64,000 bases of DNA from TMP-86 sp039807285. GTDB lineage: Bacteria > Pseudomonadota > Gammaproteobacteria > Steroidobacterales > Steroidobacteraceae. The DNA lies in the NCBI GenBank assembly GCA_044226785.1, contig JBGAGK010000003.1, positions 1-64,000 on the forward strand, in the 5' to 3' direction. Under the pieces are notes generated by a model. That model was not told the DNA's origin. It worked only from the letters and a program-made list of their open reading frames with translations, and searched no databases. A program made the position numbers and the translations under genes. Numbering within the stretch: position 1 is the stretch's first letter; each line of letters begins with the position of its first letter. Below are positions 33,789 to 41,985 of the stretch, in pieces.

Positions 33789-35141
33789 GTGAAACTCACC
33801 TTCTGTGGCGCTGCCGGTGAAGTGACCGGATCCTGCTTCCTGGTGGAGTCCGGCTCACACCGATTCCTGGTCGATTGTGGCCTCTTCCAGGGTGGCCGCG
33901 AAACTCGCCGGCGCAACCTTGAACCATTCGCATTCGACCCTGGCAGCATCGAATTCGTGCTGCTCACCCACGCCCATCTCGATCACAGTGGGCTGCTGCC
34001 GCGCCTGTCGGCAATGGGTTTCAAGGGGCCCATCTACACGACCCAGGCGACCCGGGATCTGCTCGAGGTGCTTCTGCCGGACAGCGCCCATCTGCAGCAA
34101 ATGGAAGAGGAACGGGCAGTCCGGTTGGGCCGCGATTTCGTGGCCGCCTACAGTGTTGCGCAAGCGCGAGCCGTCCTGCGGCAGATCCGGCCGGTGAGCT
34201 ACGATCAGACATTCGATCCCGCTCCCGGAGTCCGTGCCCGGCTGCGCGATGCCGGGCACATCCTGGGTTCAGCGATCATCGAATCATGGCTGACCGATGC
34301 AGGCCACACGTGCAAGCTGGTGGTCTCCGGCGATCTCGGGCAACCCGGTCGCCCCATCGTGCGCAATCCCACCCCGATCGATCACGCCGACGTATTGCTG
34401 GTCGAATCGACATATGGAAACCGCGATCACAAGCCGCTCGACAGGGCACTGATCCAGCGGCGCGGCATGGTGCTGGTTCCTGCCTTCGCCGTCGGGCGGA
34501 CGCAGGAATTTCTCTACTATCTGAATCAGCTCGTGCGCGAGCGCCGGTTGAATGATCTGACGGTCTTCGTCGATTCCCCCATGGCCACCGAGGTCACCCG
34601 GATCACGGCGAATCATTTCGGGATATTCAACGCCGAAGCACGCGCGATCGCGCAGCAGGCCCATCCGTGGGCGGATTCAATCCGGATCAGGTTCACGGAG
34701 GATGTCGCGGATTCGATGGCGCTCAACCGGATAGAATCCGGCGCCATCATCGTGGCAGCGAGCGGCATGTGCGATGGAGGCCGCATCCGGCATCATCTCA
34801 GGCACCGTCTCGCCAACCCACGTACGACAATCCTGATCATCGGCTTTCAGGCGGCCGGTACGCTGGGGCGACGCCTTGTGGACCGGCCTCCTTTCGTGCG
34901 GATCTTCGGCGAGGAAATTCCGGTGCGTGCCGAGATCGTCACGCTGGGTGGCTTCTCCGCTCACGCGGACCAGTCCGCGTTGCTTGCCTGGCTGCGCGGC
35001 TTTCACGCAGCACCCGGGGCAGTCCACCTGGTCCACGGCGAGCCCGAAGCTGCGGAGGCCTTCGCAGCCCGGATAACCCGGGAATTGAACTGGAAACCCC
35101 ACATTCCCGAGCGGGGCGAAACCGTACTTCTGCGCCCCTGA
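33789..35141 (+). CDS. Beta-CASP metallo-beta-lactamase-fold ribonuclease
   Basis: About 450 residues. The Zn motif T-H-A-H-L-D-H-S-G and the beta-CASP signature elements (D-S-P-M-A, A-S-G-M-C-D-G-G-R, F-S-A-H-A-D-Q) identify an archaeal-CPSF/YsnF-type RNA nuclease fold. Close bacterial relatives are annotated as RNA-processing exonucleases (RMMBL domain at the C-terminus). The start GTG at 33789 gives K-L-T-F-C-G-A-A-G-E-V-T-G-S, the exact family N-terminus. Its RNA substrate is unknown. Confidence 0.9.
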   Translation: MKLTFCGAAGEVTGSCFLVESGSHRFLVDCGLFQGGRETRRRNLEPFAFDPGSIEFVLLTHAHLDHSGLLPRLSAMGFKGPIYTTQATRDLLEVLLPDSAHLQQMEEERAVRLGRDFVAAYSVAQARAVLRQIRPVSYDQTFDPAPGVRARLRDAGHILGSAIIESWLTDAGHTCKLVVSGDLGQPGRPIVRNPTPIDHADVLLVESTYGNRDHKPLDRALIQRRGMVLVPAFAVGRTQEFLYYLNQLVRERRLNDLTVFVDSPMATEVTRITANHFGIFNAEARAIAQQAHPWADSIRIRFTEDVADSMALNRIESGAIIVAASGMCDGGRIRHHLRHRLANPRTTILIIGFQAAGTLGRRLVDRPPFVRIFGEEIPVRAEIVTLGGFSAHADQSALLAWLRGFHAAPGAVHLVHGEPEAAEAFAARITRELNWKPHIPERGETVLLRP

Positions 35142-35150
35142 ACGCCGGGG

Positions 35151-36029
35151 CTACAGATTTGCCACGCACGCCGCCGGTGTGGACGGCCGTATCCCCATCT
35201 CATGGCAGATTTCGCCGGTCAACCCGGCGCGGTTCAGGGTGTAGAAATGGAATTCATTGACGCCGTGTTGAATGAGAAGCTCCACCTGTTCGATGGCCAC
35301 CTCCGCAGCGACCCGGCCCTGCGCCCCCTCGTCCCCTTCCGTCCCTTCGAAGCGGCTGCGCAGCCAGCCGGGAACCGAAGCGCCGCAACGGGCAGCGAAC
35401 CGCTCCACCTGTGACAGACGGCCGATGGGCAGGATGCCGGGGATGATGGGGATATGGATGCCGACCGCGGCGCACCGGTCACGATAGGAAAGGTACGCGT
35501 CGTGGTCGAAGAAAAACTGCGTGATGGCACGAGTGGCCCCTGCCTCGACCTTGCGCTTGAGATTCTGCACGTCGGCCTCCATGCCTGGATTCTCGGGGTG
35601 TCCTTCCGGATAGGCGGCGACAAACAACCCGAAGGGCGCCACCTCGCGCAACCCGCTCACCAGTCGAGCCGCACTGTCGAAACCCGCGTCGTCCGCCTTT
35701 ACGCTCTCCGGAATCGAAGGATGGTCCCCGCGCAGGGCAACGAGTTGGCGGATGCCGGCGTCCCAGTAATGGCGGGCGCAGTCCTGGATCTCCTGCCGGC
35801 TCGCGCCCATGCAGGTCAGGTGCGGCACCACCTGCAAGGACGTCATGCGCAGCAGCCTTTGCACCCAGCGCCGCGTGCGCGGCCGGCTCGTTCCGCCCGC
35901 TCCGCAGGTGATGGACACGAACTTCGGCTCGAACCGGGCCAGCCTTTCCACCGTCGACAGGAACTGCGGCGCTGCCCCGTCCTCCGGCGGGAAAAATTCG
36001 AACGAGACTTCGATTCCGGATCCTGACAC
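35151..36029 (-). CDS. metF: 5,10-methylenetetrahydrofolate reductase
   Basis: A 292-residue FAD enzyme that makes 5-methyl-THF for methionine synthesis. The landmarks are V-S-F-E-F-F-P-P at the N-terminus with the catalytic Glu, F-V-S-I-T-C-G-A-G-G, V-P-H-L-T-C, and A-L-R-G-D, and the C-terminal F-Y-T-L-N-R. GTG 36029 is chosen because a perfect GGAGG lies eight bases upstream and length then matches E. coli MetF. The frame remains open to an ATG at 36131 that would overlap the metR start, but that extension is poorly supported. Confidence 0.95.
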   Translation of the reverse strand: MSGSGIEVSFEFFPPEDGAAPQFLSTVERLARFEPKFVSITCGAGGTSRPRTRRWVQRLLRMTSLQVVPHLTCMGASRQEIQDCARHYWDAGIRQLVALRGDHPSIPESVKADDAGFDSAARLVSGLREVAPFGLFVAAYPEGHPENPGMEADVQNLKRKVEAGATRAITQFFFDHDAYLSYRDRCAAVGIHIPIIPGILPIGRLSQVERFAARCGASVPGWLRSRFEGTEGDEGAQGRVAAEVAIEQVELLIQHGVNEFHFYTLNRAGLTGEICHEMGIRPSTPAACVANL

Positions 36030-36086
36030 CTGACATGCCTCCGAGGGCTTTCCACGTACGGAATCAGCATGCCCAAGCTCCTTGAA

Positions 36087-36099
36087 TGATACAATTTCA
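36087..36099. promoter_or_regulatory. Putative MetR box in the metF-metR intergenic region
   Basis: The 13-mer TGAT-ACAAT-TTCA fits the MetR consensus TGAA-N5-TTCA with one mismatch and contains a LysR-type T-N11-A core. It lies between divergent metF and metR, where it could serve both genes. Confidence 0.5.
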
Positions 36100-36129
36100 T
36101 AATCTTCATAAAGATTCGCAATATTTTTC

Positions 36130-37059
36130 ATGGCGACCACGGCACTGGAATTGCGGCATCTTGAGACCCTGCTGGCGCTGGAGACCACGGGGAGCGTGTC
36201 GAGAGCCGCCGAACGGCTGCATTTGACCCAGTCAGCTCTTTCCCACCAGCTCAAGGCCCTGGAGCAACATTTTGGTGCCCCTCTGGTGGAACGGAATGCC
36301 AAGCCGGTGAGGTTCACTTCCATCGGCCGACGACTTCTGGATCTTGCGCACCAGGTGCTGCCGCAGGTGGCCGATGCCACCCGGGACATCGCGCGGCTCG
36401 CCCAGGGCAAGGCCGGACCCCTGCGAGTGGCAGTCCAGTGTCATAACTGCTTCGACTGGCTGATGCCGGCCATGGACAGCTACCGCCCCCTGTGGCCCGA
36501 GGTGGAGCTGGACATCCTCTCCGGATTCCTGAGTGATCCGATTCCCCTGCTGCTCAGAGGCGAGGCGGAACTGGCCATCATCCATGATGACCACGCGGAT
36601 CGCGAAGACCTGGTTTTTCACCCGCTGTTTCGCTACCAGAGCATGGCGATCATGAGCCCACGCCACCGGCTCGCGACGAAGCCATGGCTGGAGGCATCCG
36701 ACTTCGCCTCCGAGACGCTCATCACCTATCCGGTCGATGACACCATGCTCGATGTCATGAAGCATGTGCTCACACCGGCACGCATCAACCCGAAGCGGCG
36801 CACGGCCGAGCTCACCGTGGCCATCCTGCAGCTGGTGGCCAGCGGCCGCGGCATCGCCGCACTGCCTGCCTGGACCATCGGCAATTACATCGAGCGTGGT
36901 TATGTGGTGGCCCGGCCCGTCGGCGAACACGGACTCACCTGCGAGCTGTATGCGGCCACCACCACAGCCGCAGCCGAGGCCAGCTACATCCGTGAGTTCA
37001 TCGACCTCACCCGCCGCCAGAGCCTGAATGAACTGCGCGGAGTGAGTGCGCTGGAGTGA
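36130..37059 (+). CDS. metR: LysR-type methionine regulator MetR
   Basis: A 309-residue LysR protein. The N-terminal winged HTH reads L-R-H-L-E-T-L-L-A-L then L-T-Q-S-A-L-S-H-Q-L. The effector domain carries Q-C-H-N-C-F-D-W-L, the counterpart of E. coli MetR E-C-H-S-C-I-Q-W-L, and ASETLITYPVDDTMLDV resembles the same region of MetR. In relatives homocysteine acts as coactivator at metE, metH and metF. Its divergent position next to metF supports the name. Confidence 0.9.
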   Translation: MATTALELRHLETLLALETTGSVSRAAERLHLTQSALSHQLKALEQHFGAPLVERNAKPVRFTSIGRRLLDLAHQVLPQVADATRDIARLAQGKAGPLRVAVQCHNCFDWLMPAMDSYRPLWPEVELDILSGFLSDPIPLLLRGEAELAIIHDDHADREDLVFHPLFRYQSMAIMSPRHRLATKPWLEASDFASETLITYPVDDTMLDVMKHVLTPARINPKRRTAELTVAILQLVASGRGIAALPAWTIGNYIERGYVVARPVGEHGLTCELYAATTTAAAEASYIREFIDLTRRQSLNELRGVSALE

Positions 37060-37066
37060 GCTTCGT

Positions 37067-38017
37067 TCAGCTCGCCGCGACGACGCATGAATTCGGATTG
37101 GCGGACTGTACTCGCGCTTCGGTGAGTTTTCGCCGGATGAATTCAATGCCGTCCAAAAGGGCGCTCTCTCCTTGCGGGTTGTGTTCCTTGTCCTTGTAGA
37201 ACTGGATGAAACCGTGCTGCTGACCCGGGTAGACCCTGGCCTGGACTTCGACGCCGGCTCGTCTCAACGCCGTCGCGTACGCGACATTCTCGTCCCGAAG
37301 CGGATCATGCTCACCGACCTGGATGAATGCCGGCGGCAGGTCGTTGTGTCGGGCGGACAATGGCGATACCAGTGGCGCATGTCTGTCCACGCCCTCCGGG
37401 AAATAGGCCTTCAGGATTCCGGTCATGTCGGCCCTGGTCGGAAAATTGGTGTCACCGAACAGCGTCCACGACTTCGTATCCATTCTGTTGCTCAAAGTCG
37501 CATACATCAGCCACTGAGCAATGATCTGCGGGCCCCCACGATCCCGTGCAAGCAGGGCCGAAGCCGCGGCAAGATTCCCTCCCGCGCTGTCACCGCAAAC
37601 CGCCATGGCATTTCCATCGCCACCCACTTGCCCCGCGTTGACGGCAAGCCACGTCAGGACTTCAAATACATCGTCGAGACCCGCCGGATAGGGATGCTCT
37701 GGTGCGAGACGATAGTCCACGGCGGCAACAAGCGCATGCGTTCCGTTGGCGATGGCGCGCGCCAGGACGTCGTGCGTATCGAAGTCCCCCGATACAAACC
37801 CGCCTCCATGAGCAAACAGCACAATCGGCAGCATGGTCGCCGAATCGAAACCCTCAGGAACGTAGACCCGAACCGGTATGTCCCGCAATGGCGCAACGGC
37901 GCGGATGCGAACAGACCTGACCGCGGCCACAGGATCCGGAGAGCCGGCCATCGGAATCGCAGCGCGGTATGTGCTGCGCATGCCGTCGGCAAACTTGACC
38001 AATTCAGGGTTCTGCAT
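37067..38017 (-). CDS. HSL-family alpha/beta hydrolase (esterase)
   Basis: About 316 residues, the last gene of the catabolic operon. The hormone-sensitive-lipase marks are H-G-G-G-F (oxyanion), nucleophile G-D-S-A-G-G-N, acid in E-H-D-P-L-R-D, and base in Q-H-G-F-I-Q-F. It has no signal peptide, so it is cytoplasmic. ATG 38017 has GAGGAG at nine bases; a TTG at 38044 overlapping the preceding SDR stop is the alternative. A role in hydrolysing a small carboxyl ester of the imported substrate or an intermediate is inferred from context. Confidence 0.88.
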   Translation of the reverse strand: MQNPELVKFADGMRSTYRAAIPMAGSPDPVAAVRSVRIRAVAPLRDIPVRVYVPEGFDSATMLPIVLFAHGGGFVSGDFDTHDVLARAIANGTHALVAAVDYRLAPEHPYPAGLDDVFEVLTWLAVNAGQVGGDGNAMAVCGDSAGGNLAAASALLARDRGGPQIIAQWLMYATLSNRMDTKSWTLFGDTNFPTRADMTGILKAYFPEGVDRHAPLVSPLSARHNDLPPAFIQVGEHDPLRDENVAYATALRRAGVEVQARVYPGQQHGFIQFYKDKEHNPQGESALLDGIEFIRRKLTEARVQSANPNSCVVAAS

Positions 38018-38040
38018 GCAGGCAATCTCCTCAGCCAGAT

Positions 38041-38850
38041 TCAATCAGCCGTCCAGCCCCCATCCACCACCAGGCTCGTTCCAGTGACCAGCGATGCGGC
38101 ATCGGACGCAAGAAATACGACAGCGCCCATGATGTCCTCCACGGCTCCCAGGCGCCCCAGCTTGATTTTCCCGAGTACTGCATCACGATGCCCCTTGTCT
38201 TCGAAGAATGGTCGCGTCATCGACGTTTCGATGAAAGTCGGCGCAATCGTGTTGCTGCGAATGTTGTGTCTTGCCAGATCGATGGAAATGGCTTTGCTCA
38301 GTCCTTCCAGTGCCCACTTGGATGCGCAGTAGACACTTCGCTGCGATCCGCCAACATGCCCCATCTGCGAGCCCATGTGAATCATGCTGCCGCCACGACC
38401 GCGTTCGATCATCATTCGTGCCGCAGCCTGGGCAACGAAGAAAGATGCCCGCAGATTCAGCGCCATGACCGCGTCATAGTCCGTCTCGGTGACTGCGGTG
38501 AAATCCATCGGTCGATTGGTGCCCGCGTTGTTCACCAGAATCTCGAAGGCCTCGCATTCTTCAAATGCGCGGGTCACTTCACCCACGTTGCACACGTCGA
38601 GGATCCTATAGTCTGCTTCACCGCCAGTGGCACGGATCGACTCCACTGCCGCCGTCAGATCGGTCTCTGATCGGGCGCACAGCGTTACCGCGGCCCCTGC
38701 GCCGGCAAGCGCTGCGGCGCAGGCAAGCCCGAGCCCCCTTCCCGCGCCTGTGACGAAGGCCCTCCGGCCCTGAAGGTCGAAGGATGGAGTCCGGGGCAGC
38801 ACCTGCGGCTTCGCCGGGTTGTCAGGATCGCGCCGTGACCGTCCCGCCAT
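38041..38850 (-). CDS. Short-chain dehydrogenase/reductase
   Basis: A 269-residue classical SDR. It has the cofactor loop T-G-A-G-R-G-L-G-L-A, N-N-A-G, catalytic Ser in M-G-S-Q-M-G, and Y-C-A-S-K. The Arg just after the first beta strand region (C-A-R-S-E) hints at NADP preference but is not decisive. ATG 38850 overlaps the HisD-like gene by 29 bases. It is one of three SDR-type genes in the operon. Substrate unknown. Confidence 0.88.
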   Translation of the reverse strand: MAGRSRRDPDNPAKPQVLPRTPSFDLQGRRAFVTGAGRGLGLACAAALAGAGAAVTLCARSETDLTAAVESIRATGGEADYRILDVCNVGEVTRAFEECEAFEILVNNAGTNRPMDFTAVTETDYDAVMALNLRASFFVAQAAARMMIERGRGGSMIHMGSQMGHVGGSQRSVYCASKWALEGLSKAISIDLARHNIRSNTIAPTFIETSMTRPFFEDKGHRDAVLGKIKLGRLGAVEDIMGAVVFLASDAASLVTGTSLVVDGGWTAD

Positions 38851-40147
38851 AAGGAACATCTTTCCTGCCATACCGCCGGACGCGGATGTTGGCCTGCTCG
38901 CCATGACCAGCAAAGCCTTCCAGGGCACACAATCGGCTGCAATACTCGCCCACCAGGGCCGACGCGGCATCGGTGGTCACGCGTTGATATGTACAGGTCT
39001 TCAGGAACTTGCCCACCCAGAGCCCGCCGGTGAATCGCGCTGCCTTTCGGGTTGGAAGCGTGTGATTGGTTCCAATCACCTTGTCCCCGTAGGCGACATT
39101 GGTGCGAGGCCCCAGAAACAGGGCGCCATAGTTCGTCATGTGCTGAAGAAAATACTCCGGATTTCGCGTCATGACCTGAACGTGTTCCGAGGCGATTGCA
39201 TCGGCAATCTCGACCATTTCCCGGTCGCTCTCTGCAACGATGATTTCACCAAAGTCTTCCCAGGCTCTCCTGGCGTATTCCGCCGTTGGCAGGATCTCGA
39301 GCAGGCGTGCAATCTGCGTCAAGGTGTCTCGAGCCAGCGCCTCGGAAGTGGTGATCAGAATGGCCGGACTTTCGGGACCATGCTCGGCCTGACCCAGCAA
39401 ATCAGTCGCACACAATTCACCGTCGACCGACTCGTCTGCGATGACCAGGGTCTCGGTCGGCCCGGCAAAAAGATCGATCCCGACTCGCCCGAAAAGCTGG
39501 CGCTTGGCCTCCGCGACAAAAGCGTTGCCGGGCCCCACGAGCATGTCGACCGGATGGATGGACTGCGTTCCGATCGCCATGGCGCCCACCGCCTGGATTC
39601 CCCCCAGCGCGTAAATCTCATCGGCCCCCGCCATGACCTGCGCCGCGACGATCGCGGGCGCCAGCTTCCCCTGAAACGGAGGAGCGCAGGTGACCACCCG
39701 CTTCACACCCGCCACCTTCGCGGTCGCGATTGACATGTGTGCCGATGCGAGCAGGGGATACTTTCCGCCCGGCACATAGCAACCCGCCGCATTCACGGGA
39801 ATGTTGCGATGGCCGAGTATCACGCCCGGGATGGTTTCGACTTCAAGGTCCTTGATGGAGTCGCGTTGATGCTTCGCAAAGTTGCGCACCTGGGTCTGGG
39901 CGAATTCTATGTCCAGAAGATCCTGCCTGGACAGCTGGCTGAAGCACGCATCCTTGTCACGCTGCGTCAAGGCAAAATCCTCACGGTCCCACCCGTCGAA
40001 CCGCTTCGAAAGATCCCGGATCGCGGCGTCCCCGCGGGATTGAATGTCCGCCAGCGTTGCCTCCACGACCTCGCGGACCTTCAGATCAGCATCCCTCCGG
40101 TCCTCGACGGATTTGCCACGCTTGAGCCAGTTCGCCATAGGATTCAT
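38822..40147 (-). CDS. Histidinol dehydrogenase-like NAD-dependent dehydrogenase (HpsN-like)
   Basis: A 441-residue member of the HisD superfamily. Zn- and NAD-binding features are present: N-A-A-G-C-Y-V-P-G-G-K-Y-P-L-L-A-S, a G-G-I-Q-A-V-G-A-M-A block, V-G-P-G-N-A-F-V, and D-L-F-A-G-P-T-E. The start M-A-N-W-L-K-R-G-K resembles sulfopropanediol 3-dehydrogenase (HpsN) rather than biosynthetic HisD, which begins quite differently. No his gene is nearby. It probably oxidises a hydroxymethyl or primary alcohol group to a carboxylate in the local pathway. The start overlaps the dioxygenase stop. Confidence 0.8.
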   Translation of the reverse strand: MNPMANWLKRGKSVEDRRDADLKVREVVEATLADIQSRGDAAIRDLSKRFDGWDREDFALTQRDKDACFSQLSRQDLLDIEFAQTQVRNFAKHQRDSIKDLEVETIPGVILGHRNIPVNAAGCYVPGGKYPLLASAHMSIATAKVAGVKRVVTCAPPFQGKLAPAIVAAQVMAGADEIYALGGIQAVGAMAIGTQSIHPVDMLVGPGNAFVAEAKRQLFGRVGIDLFAGPTETLVIADESVDGELCATDLLGQAEHGPESPAILITTSEALARDTLTQIARLLEILPTAEYARRAWEDFGEIIVAESDREMVEIADAIASEHVQVMTRNPEYFLQHMTNYGALFLGPRTNVAYGDKVIGTNHTLPTRKAARFTGGLWVGKFLKTCTYQRVTTDAASALVGEYCSRLCALEGFAGHGEQANIRVRRYGRKDVPYGGTVTARS

Positions 40148-41070
40148 GCCCCATTCATTTCGTAGTTGTGGACAAAATCGGACGGCACCGCCGGGGCCCA
40201 GTTTGCAAGGCTGTCAACGAGTTCATAGTTGGTCGGCGTCCACATGTTGTAGTCGTCGATATAGTCCATGTCCGCGTAGTACTCGAACCACGAACCCCAG
40301 GGATCCTGCACGTAGTGGAAGAAATTCGAACCGATGGTGTGCCGACCGAACCCCCAGTCCCCCCGGCCTGCCCTTTCGACCAGCGCGCGCCCGCCTCGCC
40401 CCACCTGATCCGGGTCAATCACCTGGAAACTGGCGTGATGTAGTCCGATGCCCGGTGACTTCGCGAATGCAATGACGTGGTGGTCGCTGTTCCTGCGCGC
40501 ACAGCAAAAGGCAATGACATCCTGTGACCGGTCAGCCAATCCCATGCCCAGTGCCTCGACCACAAACTTCACGCTTTTCGATACATCCGGCGTGAACAAC
40601 AACACGTGACCCAGGCGCAGCGGTTTGACCGGCGGGTATTCCGCGGAGGCGAGCATTGCCGAGCGTCTGTTGCGAATGATCCGCCCGGGACCGTTGATCC
40701 CGAAGGCCGGACCCGGGGCAAGCGGTGGATCCGGATCCTGTTCAACCAGGTGCATCAGCACACCATGAGGATCACGCACCCAGAGGCCGTCGGCCCGGGC
40801 ACCCATCGGGGCGGTTACCACGGTGCCACCCGCAGCCGGGGTGCGGGCCGCAATTCCGCCCAGATCGTCCGCCCGCAGCGTAATGTGATTCAGCTTCTTC
40901 TTCGGCGCGCCGCCGATCAACACGATCGAATCACGGGTTTGCCCCGCGCATCGCAGCCGTGCGACTGAGCCCGCCGATTCACCCTCAAGTCCCGCATCGG
41001 AATAGAATTTGATGCCCGCCGCGATTTCCGGGACATCCAGTGTCAGCGACAAGACGCCAAGTACCGCCAT
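40144..41070 (-). CDS. VOC-family extradiol ring-cleavage dioxygenase-like protein
   Basis: A 308-residue two-module vicinal-oxygen-chelate protein, the size of type I extradiol dioxygenases such as BphC and HsaC. The first module (residues 1-110) lacks a metal triad; the second has L-G-H-V-L-L-F (His), G-L-H-H-A-S-F (His) and W-F-E-Y-Y (Glu), a complete 2-His-1-Glu site for Fe(II) or Mn(II). The tyrosine/histidine around H-T-I-G-S-N-F-F-H also fits. It would open a catechol-type ring meta to a hydroxyl. ATG 41070 is close behind a GGAGGA. The downstream gene overlaps its stop. Confidence 0.85.
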   Translation of the reverse strand: MAVLGVLSLTLDVPEIAAGIKFYSDAGLEGESAGSVARLRCAGQTRDSIVLIGGAPKKKLNHITLRADDLGGIAARTPAAGGTVVTAPMGARADGLWVRDPHGVLMHLVEQDPDPPLAPGPAFGINGPGRIIRNRRSAMLASAEYPPVKPLRLGHVLLFTPDVSKSVKFVVEALGMGLADRSQDVIAFCCARRNSDHHVIAFAKSPGIGLHHASFQVIDPDQVGRGGRALVERAGRGDWGFGRHTIGSNFFHYVQDPWGSWFEYYADMDYIDDYNMWTPTNYELVDSLANWAPAVPSDFVHNYEMNGA

Positions 41071-41121
41071 AAATCCTCCAGACGCCAACCCGTCAGCCTT
41101 GTCCGGCAGAAGAAACTCCGG

Positions 41122-41985
41122 TCACGCATTCGGTGCGCGCACCCTGTTTTCGATCACGCCGATGTTCTCGATCTCGCAGCGGACCACATCACCCGGCTGC
41201 AGAAACTGCGGTGGATTCATGCCCGCGCCTATGCCATCGGGCGTGCCCGTTGCGATCAGGTCACCGGGTTCCAGCGTAAATGCGGTTGCAAGGTAGGAGA
41301 TCTGCTGCCAGATATTGAAGATCATCTGGCCTGTATTGCTTTCCTGGCGAAGTTGACCATTGACGAAACAGCGCAACCGAAGGTTGTGCGGTTCCGGAAT
41401 CTCGTCTGCCGTAACGATCCATGGCCCGATCGGACCATGGGTGTCGAAGGACTTCCCCACCGTAAACGTGGGCGAATGGAACTGCCAGTCCCGGGCTGAC
41501 ACATCGTTGGCCACAAAGTAACCGAATGCATGGTTGCGTGCGGCAGATTCGTCGATGCCCTTCGCGGCGGCACCGATGACCACGCCAAGTTCCACTTCAT
41601 AATCCAGCTTACCGGTGACCCCCGGATCGATCTCGTCATGAGGTCCGCAGATGCAGGTGGTCTGCTTGTTGAACCAGAGCTGCTGCTTTGGAGCTGGAAC
41701 CCCAAGGCGCTCGGCTTCCTCCAGATGTTTCCGGTAATTCATGCCGATCGCAAGATACTTGCCAGGCCGCTCGATCGGCGCCAGCAACCGGACCTTGTCC
41801 AGAGACCATTTCGTCTTTGAAGCGGCCACAGCCTCGGACACCCTGTCAAGAGCCTTTTGTCCGCCCTGCACAATGGAAAGTACGGTGGGGAATCCCGCAC
41901 CGACTCCGTCGAACTCCACGACATGATCGTCCTGGAACACACCAGTACAAGGCCTGCCGTCCCTGGAGAATCGCAACAGTCTCAT
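41122..41985 (-). CDS. Fumarylacetoacetate hydrolase-family protein
   Basis: A 287-residue FAH-superfamily enzyme. The metal ligands are visible in D-Y-E-V-E-L-G-V-V-I-G and V-A-N-D-V-S-A-R-D-W-Q; the motif F-T-V-G-K-S-F-D-T-H-G-P-I-G-P and the G-T-P-D-G-I-G loop are conserved. Such proteins hydrolyse C-C bonds of ring-cleavage products, hydrate dienoates, or decarboxylate oxaloacetate-like acids. Next to a VOC dioxygenase, hydrolysis or hydration of the cleaved ring is most likely. It overlaps the NmrA-like gene by ATGA. Confidence 0.88.
   Translation of the reverse strand: MRLLRFSRDGRPCTGVFQDDHVVEFDGVGAGFPTVLSIVQGGQKALDRVSEAVAASKTKWSLDKVRLLAPIERPGKYLAIGMNYRKHLEEAERLGVPAPKQQLWFNKQTTCICGPHDEIDPGVTGKLDYEVELGVVIGAAAKGIDESAARNHAFGYFVANDVSARDWQFHSPTFTVGKSFDTHGPIGPWIVTADEIPEPHNLRLRCFVNGQLRQESNTGQMIFNIWQQISYLATAFTLEPGDLIATGTPDGIGAGMNPPQFLQPGDVVRCEIENIGVIENRVRAPNA

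Noticed and set aside
38822..40147. Biosynthetic histidinol dehydrogenase (hisD)
   Set aside because: No neighbouring his genes; the N-terminus and operon context match HpsN-like catabolic dehydrogenases.
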